From positions 118,944 through 182,943 of the forward strand of contig SWBL01000058.1 in NCBI GenBank assembly GCA_024195585.1: a stretch of DNA of 64,000 nt, read 5' to 3'. Numbering within the stretch: the stretch's first letter is position 1; every line of letters starts with the position of its first letter. Below the pieces are notes generated by a model, which was not told the DNA's origin, did no database searches, and saw only the letters and a list, made by a program, of their open reading frames with translations. Position numbers and translations under genes: made by a program. This document shows, one piece after another, positions 27,091 through 37,299 of the stretch. The DNA comes from Aureobasidium sp. EXF-3400 (Eukaryota; Ascomycota; Dothideomycetes; Dothideales; Saccotheciaceae).

Positions 27091-27426
27091 CTAGAGACCT
27101 TCTTCGAGAAGGTGTAATTTCATTCGATAAGCCACGGATTTCCACTTCTTCGCATGCGCACCACTACGGTATGCCTGGACTTGGACTAGACCTTTTGCAT
27201 CTACGGCACCGCCGATGACCGAGATTGATGTATAAGTGGCTGTGTCGCTATTGTTCAGCTGGAGTTCGTGCTCGACTAGTAAATGTCTATGCCCCTGGAG
27301 AACATGCCGTTCTGGGAGTGCTTCAATCAAACATCTCGCTTCGAGTATGTTGACAGAAGCTGAATCGATATGACCAAAAACTACAATCATTCTGGTGAGT
27401 ATCCATCGCAGGTATAATACAGCCAT
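27091..27426 (-). CDS. Small open frame, possibly an NTF2/SnoaL-like fragment
   Basis: A 111-codon frame on the minus strand, starting 84 bp from the divergent secreted-protein gene. The segment LLVEHELQLNNSDTATYTSI followed by AKKWKSVAYRMKLHL loosely recalls the beta-sheet end of SnoaL/NTF2-like proteins. The first 20 residues look unlike a normal N-terminus, so it may be the 3' part of a longer or broken gene. I cannot assign a function, and it could be a chance frame. Confidence 0.3.
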   Translation of the reverse strand: MAVLYLRWILTRMIVVFGHIDSASVNILEARCLIEALPERHVLQGHRHLLVEHELQLNNSDTATYTSISVIGGAVDAKGLVQVQAYRSGAHAKKWKSVAYRMKLHLLEEGL

Positions 27427-27509
27427 GACTGGCCTTGCGATGAGTCAACCTCCTTCTCAAGCTGTCGCGTCTTCTCTTGATTGCCTTTCCCGTCTACTGA
27501 TCTCACAAG

Positions 27510-28862
27510 ATGTGGTCTTCTTTGGTACTATCAGTGTTCGCAGCTTTGACCACAGCTAGGTCGCTCCCCCGAGATGTCACGGTCGGGTTCCAGAATGACA
27601 GTATCGTTGCTCCTGCTGGCTATCGGTTGATGGACGGTCCCATGAACAAGGCCATCAACGCTCCATACGATTCTCAAGGCTACAATACTCTTATGGTGAG
27701 ACTCGGCCGAAGACCGCAAGCACAGGTATCATGCCAATCTGAACATTAGGGTACCAATGTCTTTACCAAAGGTGCTTTCAGTGCTCAACTCTGTGCTGAT
27801 TATTGCGCCTCTCAAACCGCGTACAACGTGAAGCACCCTGCAAGAGATGGCACGCCTCCGAAAGTTTGCCATTTCTTCAACACTTACATGATGTACCTTA
27901 ACAATCTCGGCAATTCACAGGGCCAATACTGCGTGCTATACACCGAGGCTTGGGATGCTAACCTCTATGCCACGAACGGGGGCCAATACCGCGGAAAAGA
28001 TCACTACTTTATCGATCAGTCGTACACATTCGTCAACACGACCAGTGCCGGTCCCGCACCTGTCAGTGGAGACATGAATGGCGCTGTCTACCAAGCACGT
28101 CAGGATATGACCTACTTTCCCTCATCGTTGACTTCAACTTTCTTGCCATTCTGTACCAGTCTCATTGGCCAGGGTGTGAAGCCTACAGCTACCCTTGGTG
28201 TACTCAACAAGTACCCTGCTACTGTTTTGAGCAGCGGCTGCAGTATGATTGCTACGGTGGCGGCGTCTTCGAGATCGTCATCCACATCAAGTGCAACCCC
28301 TCCAGCGGCCCCTGATGCTTACGACGTGATTACGTCCCTCGGCCTTCAACCCTTCTGTTCGGATCTTCTGCAATACCCTGTCCCTATCAGTACCGCCACA
28401 CAGACATTGATCACGACGGTCTTGACCACACGAACAAACATTGTCACGGAAACGACCAGCACCACAGAGTCTTTTGTCTCAACAGTCTCGGATCTCGTGA
28501 TCATCACTGCCAGTGCTACTGTCACTACAAGTATTCCTGCCATACAAAAGCGACAGCAGTCCTCATTGGCGACGCCACCCGCGCTTTCTGGGTACGCAGC
28601 TGGCTCAGTCGTCTCTGCATGCAGCAGAATAGTATCGCCGCCTCAAGCCACAACAACCACCGTACAAGTCACCCAGACCGCATCATCTACACTCGATGTA
28701 TTGACCACAACCACGACCACAGCCATCAGCACAACTCTATCCATCATGACTGTGCTGTCCTCCTCCACCACGACCTCAACCTCAACCATCACAACCACAC
28801 TCCTACCCTCGCCCACTAGCTTCGCCCTCCTCGGAAACGGCAAATCCACCGATTACGCCTGA
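27510..28862 (+). CDS. Secreted Ser/Thr-rich fungal protein, probably truncated by an in-frame TGA
   Basis: Exon 1 is 27510-27695 with a signal peptide (MWSSLVLSVFAALTTARS) and exon 2 is 27750-28862. The 54-nt intron (GTGAGA, branch CTGAAC, ATTAG) joins YNTLM to GTNVFTKGAFSAQLCADYCA. The domain after it (CHFFNTYMMYLNN, GQYCVLYTEAWDANLYATNG, GKDHYFIDQSYTF) is a Cys-containing module common in secreted proteins of filamentous fungi, of unknown activity. A Thr/Ser-rich stalk follows. The frame ends at TGA (28860-28862) in the middle of what still reads as protein. The length before the stop is about 432 residues. The intact relative would end at 29189. Confidence 0.7.
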
Positions 28863-29189
28863 AACTTGTATCTCTACGCCTCTTCCTCATCGCAGCGGTA
28901 CTCGCCCGCCGGCGTAGCCACCAGAGACCGCGCTACTGTCTTTACCATATCTCCTCAAGGCTTCTTCACCTACACGAATCCCAAAGGTATTGATTACATC
29001 CTTGTCGCACAGAAAGGGTATGCAGCTATAGAGGTGAATGTGGGTTGGTACAAGCCTTTCGATGCAGCAAAAGCTGGATATAAGATTGTCACTTGTGATC
29101 CTTTTGTTCTGGGAAGCATGATTGTTTGTGCAGTCGAGGGAAAAAGGCTGTGGTTTGATTATTTGAGTTCGGGGATTGAAGCGAGTTGA
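28863..29189 (+). pseudogene. C-terminal domain of the preceding secreted protein, downstream of the in-frame TGA
   Basis: The same reading frame continues after the TGA without a break for 108 codons. It encodes an ordered domain (NLYLYASSSSQRYSPAGVAT, DRATVFTISPQGFFTYTN, YKIVTCDPFVLGSMIVCAVE) that ends at its own TGA. No GT donor lies just before the stop, so splicing does not explain it. Either the gene is disabled, the stop is read through, or the base is a sequencing error. Confidence 0.6.
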
Positions 29190-29444
29190 AGTGAGAAGGC
29201 TTTTGCTTTGACGGCTGTTCTGTAGAATTTGTGGTCATATCGTGGAGGGTATACTGATGTTCTATTTTCGCAAGTGATGCTATGGGGGTTCTTTTCTTAT
29301 TATTTGGTTGTGAACTCATTGGTTGCTCGAAGAATCCTTCGAAGGATTTCATGACGTTGTGCAGCATCTCTGGCGCCTCAAGAGCCAAACTCTGAACTCA
29401 AACAAACCCTACAGCAGAGCAGAGAGTGTTTCGGATTTTGAGTT

Positions 29445-31391
29445 ATGGAGAAACACTTGTCTGAGCAGAAGTCATTTGACGGACGACAAACGCAACAGAA
29501 CTCGACCAGAGCCCTCAGAAGACCAACATGGGCGTCTATAATGTGGAAGACACTTGCGACAATGACACTTGCATCGCTGGCATGGGTCCGCTACACCTCT
29601 CATGATAATATGTCGGAAGTAATATACGATGACTATCGCGACATCCCAGCAAGTGCAAAACTCACCTGGCATCCCTGCTTCAACACCTTTCTCTGCGCAA
29701 AGCTTCAAGTGCCTATGAACCACGACGCGACAGCTTTCCCTCACAGCGAGAACAACCCACTCGTGGAGATTGCACTGATACTGGTAAGTTCATGACTCCA
29801 ACATACAAACGACTATCTCTGATAGGGTTTACTCAGCTCCCTGGACACAACCATCTCCAAACCAATAACTTCTCAACTAACCCTCTACTCGTCAATCCCG
29901 GCGGCCCAGGAGCCAGTGGAGTTGAGTTCGTCAGACAACTTAGCTACTCTATTCGTAATCTTACTGGTCAAGACCGCGATATCATAGGATTTGATCCTAG
30001 AGGGGTTGGGCACACGAAACCGACGGCTGATTGTTTTTCCTTTTCTCCTGGGGAGGAGATGCCACTCAGTGAGCAGGTTATTCTGAGGGGAAGGTTTCAG
30101 AGAGCAGAGTTTGGGATTGCTGGTGAAGCTTTGGGGTTGGTAAGTGAGGGTAGGGTAAAGTTAAGGGGGATTGATGATGCGAATAGGGCTAAGGCAAAAC
30201 TTTGTGGTATGAAAGATGAGATGGAAGGAAAAGGGAGTATCTTGAGGTATTTGGATACTCAGACTGTGGCTAGGAATATGTTGGAGATCATTGATGCTTG
30301 GGACGACTGGCGTGATAGTCTGCTTACTGACAAGGCAAGAGGGACTGGCATTGGGGATGTGGCGAACAGTACTAAAGCACAACTCCACTATCTTGGCTTC
30401 TCTTATGGTAAGTCCGGTTTGGGGAATATGAACGATACTCGCTGATACAGCGATAGGCACATATCTTGGAGCTACATTCGCCGCCATGTTTCCCAATCGA
30501 GTGGGCAGAATGGTCCTCGACGGCGTAGTAGACGCATCTCAAGCTCACGACCCATTCTTCTCTGAAAGCATCCGGGACACTGACGCTGTATACGACCTCT
30601 TCCTCGAGTATTGCGCACAAGCAGGGCCATCTCGATGTGACTTTGCGAGGGAAGGAGACGACGCGCGAACTCTTCGCAACCGAGCCAACATCATTCTGGA
30701 ACAGCTGCATGAACGTTTTCTAATAGGCATGCAACCTCGATCCCACACACCCTTGATCTTTACTTGGAGTATACTACATTCGGCATCTTTCGGTATCCTC
30801 TACAGTCCTGTATTGCTTTTCCCCATCCTAGCCCGAATTTACGATCTCTTGTACCGAGAGGACTACGACGAATTATTCGCCAGTATATCACAAGTCCGCG
30901 ACCGCATCAATCCTTGTGCTTTTTGCTCTGAGCATTTGGCATCTTCTTTCGAAACTGGAGATGCGAGTATGGCTATTCGCTGTGCTGATGCGAGTCCCCT
31001 CAATGCATCGGTGGCAGAACTGGATGCTGTTTTCCAGAATCTCTCAATGGCTTCGATATTTGCGGATGTGTACATGGGAGTGGGATTGCAGTGTAATACT
31101 TGGCCTATACGGCCTGCAATACCGCTGCTTCGTCTGTTTGACAATACGACTATTGATACGTCATTTCCTTTGCTGTTTGTAAGTGATACCCACGATCCCA
31201 TTACTCCTTTGAGCAATGATATTGCGATGGTAAATTTGTTCAAGGATACGGCGTTAGTGGAAGGGGAAGGGGAAGGACATTGTAGTATTGCTGAAGTCAG
31301 TCTTTGCACTGTCAATAAGATACGAGGGTATTTGCAGGATGGCAATGTGCCTTGTACGCTGAGAAGTGGAGATGGGATTATAGAGGGGTGA
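29445..31391 (+). CDS. TAP-like alpha/beta hydrolase (peptidase S33 type), C-terminally cut by an in-frame TGA
   Basis: Exons are 29445-29783, 29837-30407 and 30457-31391. The first acceptor is taken at CTCAG (29836), giving IALILLPGHNH; an alternative at 29825 adds four residues. An N-terminal membrane or signal segment (WKTLATMTLASLAW) precedes the hydrolase. The oxyanion region is LLVNPGGPGASG, with DIIGFDPRGVGHTKP, the nucleophile elbow GFSYGTYLGATFAAMFP, the acid in VSDTHDPITP and the catalytic His in GEGHCSIA. All three catalytic residues lie before the TGA at 31389-31391, so the roughly 614-residue product could still fold. Relatives in this group act as prolyl or tripeptidyl aminopeptidases, but the substrate here is unknown. 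Confidence 0.78.
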
Positions 31392-31562
31392 GAGAAATGC
31401 GAGGTTGACGAGAGACCTTGGAAGCCTTTTTCAGGTGATGTTGCGGTGGAGGAGTTAGGGTATGGGAAGCAGGATGTAGAGATTGTTGGGGCGTGGAAAG
31501 AGGTACAGGGATTTCTGGCGGAGCAACAACGCTTATGGTCTCATAGTGAGCATGATCTGTAG
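31392..31562 (+). pseudogene. Lost C-terminal tail of the TAP-like hydrolase
   Basis: Directly after the TGA, the same frame runs 56 codons to a TAG at 31560-31562: EKCEVDERPWKPFSG, ELGYGKQDVEIVGAWKEVQG, FLAEQQRLWSHSEHDL. It is clearly protein-like. A Trp codon (TGG) one base away would restore continuity. The stop is therefore a candidate nonsense change or readthrough site. Confidence 0.6.
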
Positions 31563-31664
31563 CATGCATTATCTTTATCATGCTAGATTGACGATGCAGC
31601 ATGAACTGGTATTATGACAGCCCCTGGCCGAGGTAAAAACTTCCCGTCCATTTCCCTGCTCTAT

Positions 31665-32602
31665 CTATTTTGGTCCGACAATACAAAGGCTAGCCGAACA
31701 CTCCATCGCAAACCCAAAGCATCGGGCATATCGTCCTTGTGCCCAAAAGCTCAATTCGACACAGTGCGGAGCGCCGCGCAATAAACTTCCATCCACACGC
31801 ACACTATTCGTGAACGCGCGAACACAACGACCAATCTCCTTCTCATCCGCCTCAAAGAACGGATCTTCTTCGACCAACGAAAACATAACCGGTGCCTTGA
31901 CAAGTGGAGCCTACTTTTTCTTTCACACGGGCAACCATTCGGTAGCGAACCCGATGAGTTCTGGGATAGGACAGATTGCATTCAAGCGTTCGCTTTCTTG
32001 CAGTATTTCTGGTGTGTAGGTATTGGGTTTGAACATTGAGGTATCTTTTACTTCCACTGGACATAAGGCGTGGGTTTCGTCTACCTTTGGGGTAAGAGGG
32101 GAGTTTTGCCTTTCATGGCTTTGGACTGCACATCGCCCATGCCGCTTGCGATAAGGCCGCCGAGAGGATAGGTAGGGTTGGCATCTTGAGCATGCATTGC
32201 AGCCACTGCAATGCTAACCATAACGCCTAAGCTGTGGGATAAAAGTACGATGCAATTGCAGCCATTGGGTATGCCAAATTCGGTCCAGAGCCGAGGGAGA
32301 GTGGAATGATGCAGTAGCTTAGCACTCTCTTGAGTGAAGTCGGAGCCTTCTGGGATAGGTAAAACGCAACTTGTGCCACCGTAGGAAGGACGATCAATGG
32401 CAATAAAGGGTGTTCCAAAGGCTTTGCTTGCTACAGAAGCAGAGAACTTTGGCAAAGCATCGAAGTAGTGGTGGGCGTAGCATCCGCCGTGGAGGCCGAT
32501 AATCAAGGGTCGATGCTGGACTGGTGAAGACCAAGGAGAGGGGACTGAGTGAGCACCTGTTACGGTGCCGTTGTTGGCAAGTGTTAATCGGAAGGGCTGC
32601 AT
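31665..32602 (-). pseudogene. Alpha/beta hydrolase pseudogene (one frameshift, two nonsense codons)
   Basis: The 5' part (32602-32084) reads as a normal alpha/beta hydrolase: PLIIGLHGGCYAHHYFD, PFIAIDRPSYGGTS and the nucleophile elbow LLSHSLGVMVS. Near 32085-32095 the frame slips by one base, and the continuation (KVDETHALCPVEVKDTSMF) runs in another frame. Further on, WLPV is followed by TGA, KKK, TAG, then APLVKAPVMFSLVEEDPFFE and RGAPHCVELSFWAQGRYARC. Both stops sit where the surrounding pattern suggests Trp. Three lesions make a functional product unlikely. Adjacent genes on its left side also carry stops. Confidence 0.75.
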
Positions 32603-33229
32603 GGTAAGTAGAAAACGTGGATTGAGCTATCGCGGTACACGCTATTGACGTCGGCCAGGTGGATTTTTATCCAAAGATGTCGTCCTCTTGGTGAAAGTTT
32701 TCTGTGCTCAACATGAGGCTACCGGTGATTAAATGGCGATAGTACGGCGATTGGGTATTTATTCAACAACAATCTAGGGCTACGGTTCTCAGATCCTTGA
32801 GTCCGATCAAAATCATTGTACTTAACTTAAACCCACGGTGATAACTCCGGAAGCACTTTTCCTGTCAAAGAGAATGCGCCATTTGCCTTAGCCTTTGTGG
32901 TTTAGTCTTTTTTCGTCTGGTAGGGCACTTTCCCTAACTCCATTCCGACTCCGTCCCTGACTCGGTCATTCAACGAGGCGAAATCATCGATCGTCCGTTG
33001 TGATCTGAGTACGAAACGCAGCGGAAGAACTTCCTGTTCGTCATTGCATCTGAGCGTCTGATCATTTTGCTAAGGTATTGACTTTTCAATCTAAAGAAGC
33101 TTCATCGCTGTAGACGATTGCATCTCGTTGCATCATCTTGCTGGTTTCCCCACTGACACCGAACTCCCATCGCTTGCTTCGAAAGTCGATCGTCAAGTCT
33201 GTAGGCTGTGAATGCGCGCCTGCAATCTC
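32603..33229. other. Intergenic region, nothing recognised
   Basis: About 630 bp between the hydrolase pseudogene start and the UCH stop codon. No gene, repeat or RNA was seen. Confidence 0.4.
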
Positions 33230-34018
33230 TTACTCAGCCTTGTGTGCCAGAGCGATGCAGCTGAACAGCATCGCTTCTCCTTCGCCCTTGCTCATCTCAA
33301 CGATCCTCTTGATGCCCATTTCCAGGGCCCTTGGACTTAGAACATCTTCATCATCGCTCAAGCTACCTCTCTCCAAAGGAGCCTTTCTGTCACCTTCCAA
33401 CTCCCAAAGCTTGCCTCCACTCTTGACAAAACTGACGAAATGACCTCCTTCACGATCGACCTCTGCATCGCTGTAGCTATCGCCATCTTGCTCGACTGAC
33501 TTGTGAGCGTTCTCAAAGGCTTGATTGTTGTACAGCATCTCAGCACGTTCAGCCATCTTCAACGGAATAGCAGCTTTACGTATCTTATCGAGATCCGAGC
33601 CAGGAGTGATGAAATCCATAGCAGGGCCATTGATGACACTGTGCAGTAAACCAATGGAACCGCAAGCATGTCCAATAGTCTGTTTGAACCAGATAACAGG
33701 TTCGTTGTCGCCGTGTCCAGTGTAAGAACCTTTGTTGGCGTCTTCAGCGCTACGATTTGTTGCCCAGGAGGGTGTGAGGGGGATGATGACGAGCAGAGCT
33801 AGAGCTGGACGAGGGATGTGTTCGAGTGCTGAAGAGTCAAGGGAGTAGACGTCGTAGAAGGTAAGGGCGGAAGACAGGCCCAGTTTTGCGGCTAGGGCGT
33901 TCATGACCTCCGGATTATTCTCTGTTTGTGTGCGATAAGTTCTCTGATTGTGCAGACGAGGAGCTGTGGAAGGTGTGATCTGCTTACCGAGCATCTTCCA
34001 TGTCTTCTTATCCTCCAT
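33230..34018 (-). CDS. Ubiquitin carboxyl-terminal hydrolase, UCH (peptidase C12) family
   Basis: A UCHL3/YUH1-type cysteine protease that removes small adducts from the ubiquitin C-terminus. A 66-nt intron (33922-33987; GTAAGC...AACAG) is a multiple of three and lacks stops, so the unspliced frame also looks open. Removing it gives MEDKKTWKMLENNPEVMNAL, the expected start, and a 240-residue product. The active site is complete: Gln in WFKQTIGHACGS, Cys in HACGSIGLLH, His in GGHFVSFV and Asp in LWELEGDRK. The gene is intact although it sits next to degraded genes. Confidence 0.93.
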   Translation of the reverse strand: MEDKKTWKMLGKQITPSTAPRLHNQRTYRTQTENNPEVMNALAAKLGLSSALTFYDVYSLDSSALEHIPRPALALLVIIPLTPSWATNRSAEDANKGSYTGHGDNEPVIWFKQTIGHACGSIGLLHSVINGPAMDFITPGSDLDKIRKAAIPLKMAERAEMLYNNQAFENAHKSVEQDGDSYSDAEVDREGGHFVSFVKSGGKLWELEGDRKAPLERGSLSDDEDVLSPRALEMGIKRIVEMSKGEGEAMLFSCIALAHKAE

Positions 34019-34452
34019 GGTGCACGATCAGAAGATGCGGTACAGAGTGACGGTGGAGTTTTAAGGACTGCGCGTGTGCTTCCAGAAAGTTCAAGGTTGT
34101 TGCACGACCTGGGAAGTGAGGAAGTGATTGTGTTGTTGTTTACGGTCGCGGGGTTGTGGTGCGGGGTCTTTCGTCAAGCAAACATCGAGGGCCTCAAAGG
34201 ACTCTTCACATCTGTTGCGCTACATTCTTTCAACACGAGAGACCAATGGTTAATCTACATGGCAGACCCGCTGTGATGCTCGTCAAATCACTCAGGATGT
34301 GCAGTATTTGTCATTGTAGTGCTGAAGACTGAAAATGGGCTTCGGCCCAAATCTGAAGCAGAAAATGTATCTCATTACTCAAGCTATTTATTCGACTGTG
34401 ATTTGACGGTTATATTCGATGCCATTCTGCAGCCTATACGGGATCGCTTTCT
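34019..34452. other. Intergenic region, nothing recognised
   Basis: About 430 bp between the UCH start and the transporter stop. Confidence 0.4.
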
Positions 34453-36176
34453 TCAAACCTTCTCAACCCTCACAACGCCCTCTTTCTCATCGCCCCTGGA
34501 TACCATACTAGCTGACCTCTCAGCCGTCTCAGCTGGGAACGGCACCGCAGCCGCATCGCCATCAAACACGACAGCCATCTGTTCAAGCGAGTAGCCGCGA
34601 GTTTCTGGGTATGCGAACCACACAGTAACACCATAAATGATAAGGACGACCACAAATACGATGTAGTACTTCCAGGCGATACTCTCGAGGGCGATAGGGT
34701 TGACAAACGTATTGAAACATATCGCTAGTACAGTGCTGACGTTTGTGACAGTCAAGCCACGCGAACGAAGACGATATGGCCAGATCTCACAGGGGTAGGA
34801 AATGAGGAGGGGCGTGAGGGCGATGTCGTAACCAGCGAAGAAGATGAACAAGAACGGTATGACTGCAATGCCGACCGCTGGGGTCTGAGTGGATGCGAAA
34901 GAGCCAGAAAGACCAGTGACCAAAACGTAGGATACTCCCATAATCACAGCAGAAGCAAGGAAGAGAGGTCTGCGGCCGAGTCTGTCAACCGAGAAGGCAG
35001 CAGCGACACACCAGATCAGGTTCCAGAGTTGGAGGAAGCCCGAGATCAGTGTTACATCTGTAACGCTGGTGATACCGACCGTCTCCAGAACCAGAGCGAG
35101 GTAGTATGAGACCACACCATTACCAACCTAAGCCGAGATATCAGTAATGGATTGAAAATGCGTTGAGGAGCAGATGAACCTACCCATTGACCGAATATAC
35201 CAAGAGTGACGGAGATGAACAGACGGTGGCGGTTGCCGGGGGTTTTAAACATCTCACTGTAACTTGCACTGGAGGTTGCATTCTTCTCTTGCTGGATGGC
35301 TGTGGTGATCTCGATCATCTCATAGTTGACAAGCTGTGAGTCTTGATCATCACCGCCATGCCACTTTGTCAGAACTTGACGTGCTTCTTCTGTGCGGTCC
35401 ATGGAAACGAGCCATCTGGGACTCTGGGGGGCCATGAGCAGACCGGGGAGCGCGAGGAAGGGAACCAGGATCTGAAGTAGCGAGGGGATTCTCCACGACC
35501 AGGAGTTATCCATGTTGCGGGTGCCGTAGGTGAGAAAAGCAGCGATGAGTCCACCGACGTACTGGGAAGTTGTTAGTCAATCATCGAGACCCTCAGAAAG
35601 ATGCACTCACCCATCCACAGTTGTACAAGGCTCCACAGATACCGCGATGAGAAGGATATGCGACCTCATTGATCAAAAGAGGAACTGAAGTTGAGAAGCA
35701 TGCCGAGGCATTACCGACGAAGAAACGAGCCACAGCAAATGCAGCCTCGTTGTTGGCACCAGTTTGGAGTCCGGCACCGAGAGCGAGGAATGCATAACCG
35801 ATCCAGATCGGCATCTTGCGGCCATATTTGTTACTGATGATGGCGGCTACAGGGTACATACAACCCGCACCGATCCAGTAGATGGCGTTGATGAAACCAA
35901 GGAAAGCTCCTGCTGGCCGGTTGAAGTGATCGTTCCATTGATGCAATGCTTGAAGACCATTCATCAACGAGCCATCGTATCCGTTGGCCGAAGCTGGATG
36001 TGTTAGCAGTCAGAATCACCAGATTTGGGCCTCGTGAACTTACAAAAAAGAACCAGACAAGCCACGACGAAATTGAGCTTGATCAGATGGGCTTTCTTGT
36101 GCCAGGGGCCGGCAGGTAGGGCAGCAGCCAATTCATCGCCAACTGCAGCTCTCGCGCCTGCTTGTGACTTTCCCAT
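34453..36176 (-). CDS. MFS sugar/H+ symporter (lactose or cellodextrin permease-like)
   Basis: Four exons (36176-36044, 35993-35611, 35561-35184, 35127-34453) with strong GTAAGT, GTGAGT and GTAGGT donors encode 522 residues with about 12 membrane helices. Sugar-porter signatures are present: NGYDGSLMNGLQAL in helix 1, SNKYGRKMPIW after helix 2, SHRGICGALYNCGW in helix 4, PQSPRWLVSMDRTEEAR at the central loop, DRLGRRPLF in the second half, EIWPYRLRSRG and PETRG after helix 12. The pattern is closest to fungal lactose/cellodextrin permeases. It is divergent from a cytosolic-type beta-glucosidase, which suggests import of a beta-linked disaccharide followed by intracellular hydrolysis. The substrate is not determined by sequence. 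Confidence 0.9.
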
Positions 36177-36301
36177 GTCTTTGACTGTCTTCGAGAAGAT
36201 GAAAGTGGATGTGGTAGAAATGAGATGTGCGATGGTACGATCTCAGCTTAGTGGAAGGGCAGTTGGTATATATAGACTTCAGACTCGGCTTCGTGACCCG
36301 A

Positions 36302-36516
36302 CTCCGGCGAACATGCCGTCTCGCACCACCCAGACGTCCACGACGTATAGAGACCCCAGACTCTCCGCATTTCATGTCAAAATGTCAGTGGATCATCGAT
36401 GCGGAGCATTGTGGAGCAGTGAGATGGACTCATCCGGCATTCCGAGACTTCTCTCACATGTTTTGTCGCAAGAGCGGAGCGTGATCAAGGTGCGGAGATT
36501 TGACCAAGGCGCGGAG
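36302..36516. promoter_or_regulatory. Cluster of CreA/Mig1-type SYGGRG sites between the transporter and the beta-glucosidase
   Basis: Six matches to SYGGRG lie within about 215 bp: 36302-36307 and 36363-36368 on the minus strand, and 36401-36406, 36474-36479, 36492-36497 and 36511-36516 on the plus strand. Five of them are GCGGAG. CreA mediates carbon catabolite repression in ascomycetes. Paired, closely spaced sites are the functional arrangement known from Aspergillus. The sites are seen; repression of both genes is inferred. The rest of 36177-37299 holds no gene that I recognise. Confidence 0.45.
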
Positions 36517-37299
36517 GAGGACGTCGTGACTCGCAAGGTTGGGGCAACGGTTTGGACTATCGTAGCAAGGCGCCGACCAAGTTCCCCACGGGGCTCATAC
36601 AGCGGCGAAGGAATTTTCGAATGTTGGGAAATGTGTTGGAAGGAAGCGAATTGGGGATCTTCGGCAACAGCTACAAAGTGAGTGGTAGGAAAAGCTGGGT
36701 GGAAGGCTTCAAAGGTGTCACAGATAGGCTGGAGTCGTGAGACGAGCTGTACGCTGCAAGGTACAGATTACGGCATTCAAGTCATGATCGTAACGCGAAG
36801 GAGGAATCCATGAACAAAAATCGGCAACAAACCAAGCAGATGCGTAGAATCGGAACCTCTCGCAACCGGATGTGCCACGGATGCGGGTCGGGAAGAAGTC
36901 AAAAGGGAAATGATGGACCGCGTGAGAAGCCCGCCAAGAACGAGGCCTTGGACGGAGAAATTGCCAAGAGTGCGGAACGAATCATTTGCGGCGAGAGTGC
37001 CGACGAGTTTCAGCTCCGCGACTTCGTCCTGTCACCTGCTCCCAAGAACCACAATCTACATCCACAACATCGGATTGAAGGGCCGCCAGCCCGCTGATGG
37101 ATCTCAAGCCCGAAGCGACGGAAATCAAATGTGGAGCACTGCCATGGGTCTTTGTGGGATGCCAAACACGGAGACGGCATCAGGTGCCCGGCCTAAGTAT
37201 ATGTATCTCAATGGCCGGCATTGAACATTACAATCATACCTCTCCTCATCACCCCTTACTCCTCCATACTACCAGCATCCTCTGTCCTGAGTCCAAACC

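Noticed and set aside
28860..31391. Programmed stop readthrough of the UGA-CUA type
   Set aside because: None of the stops is followed by CTA. The bases after them are AAC, GAG, AAG, GCT, ATC and GAG, so the known fungal readthrough context is absent.
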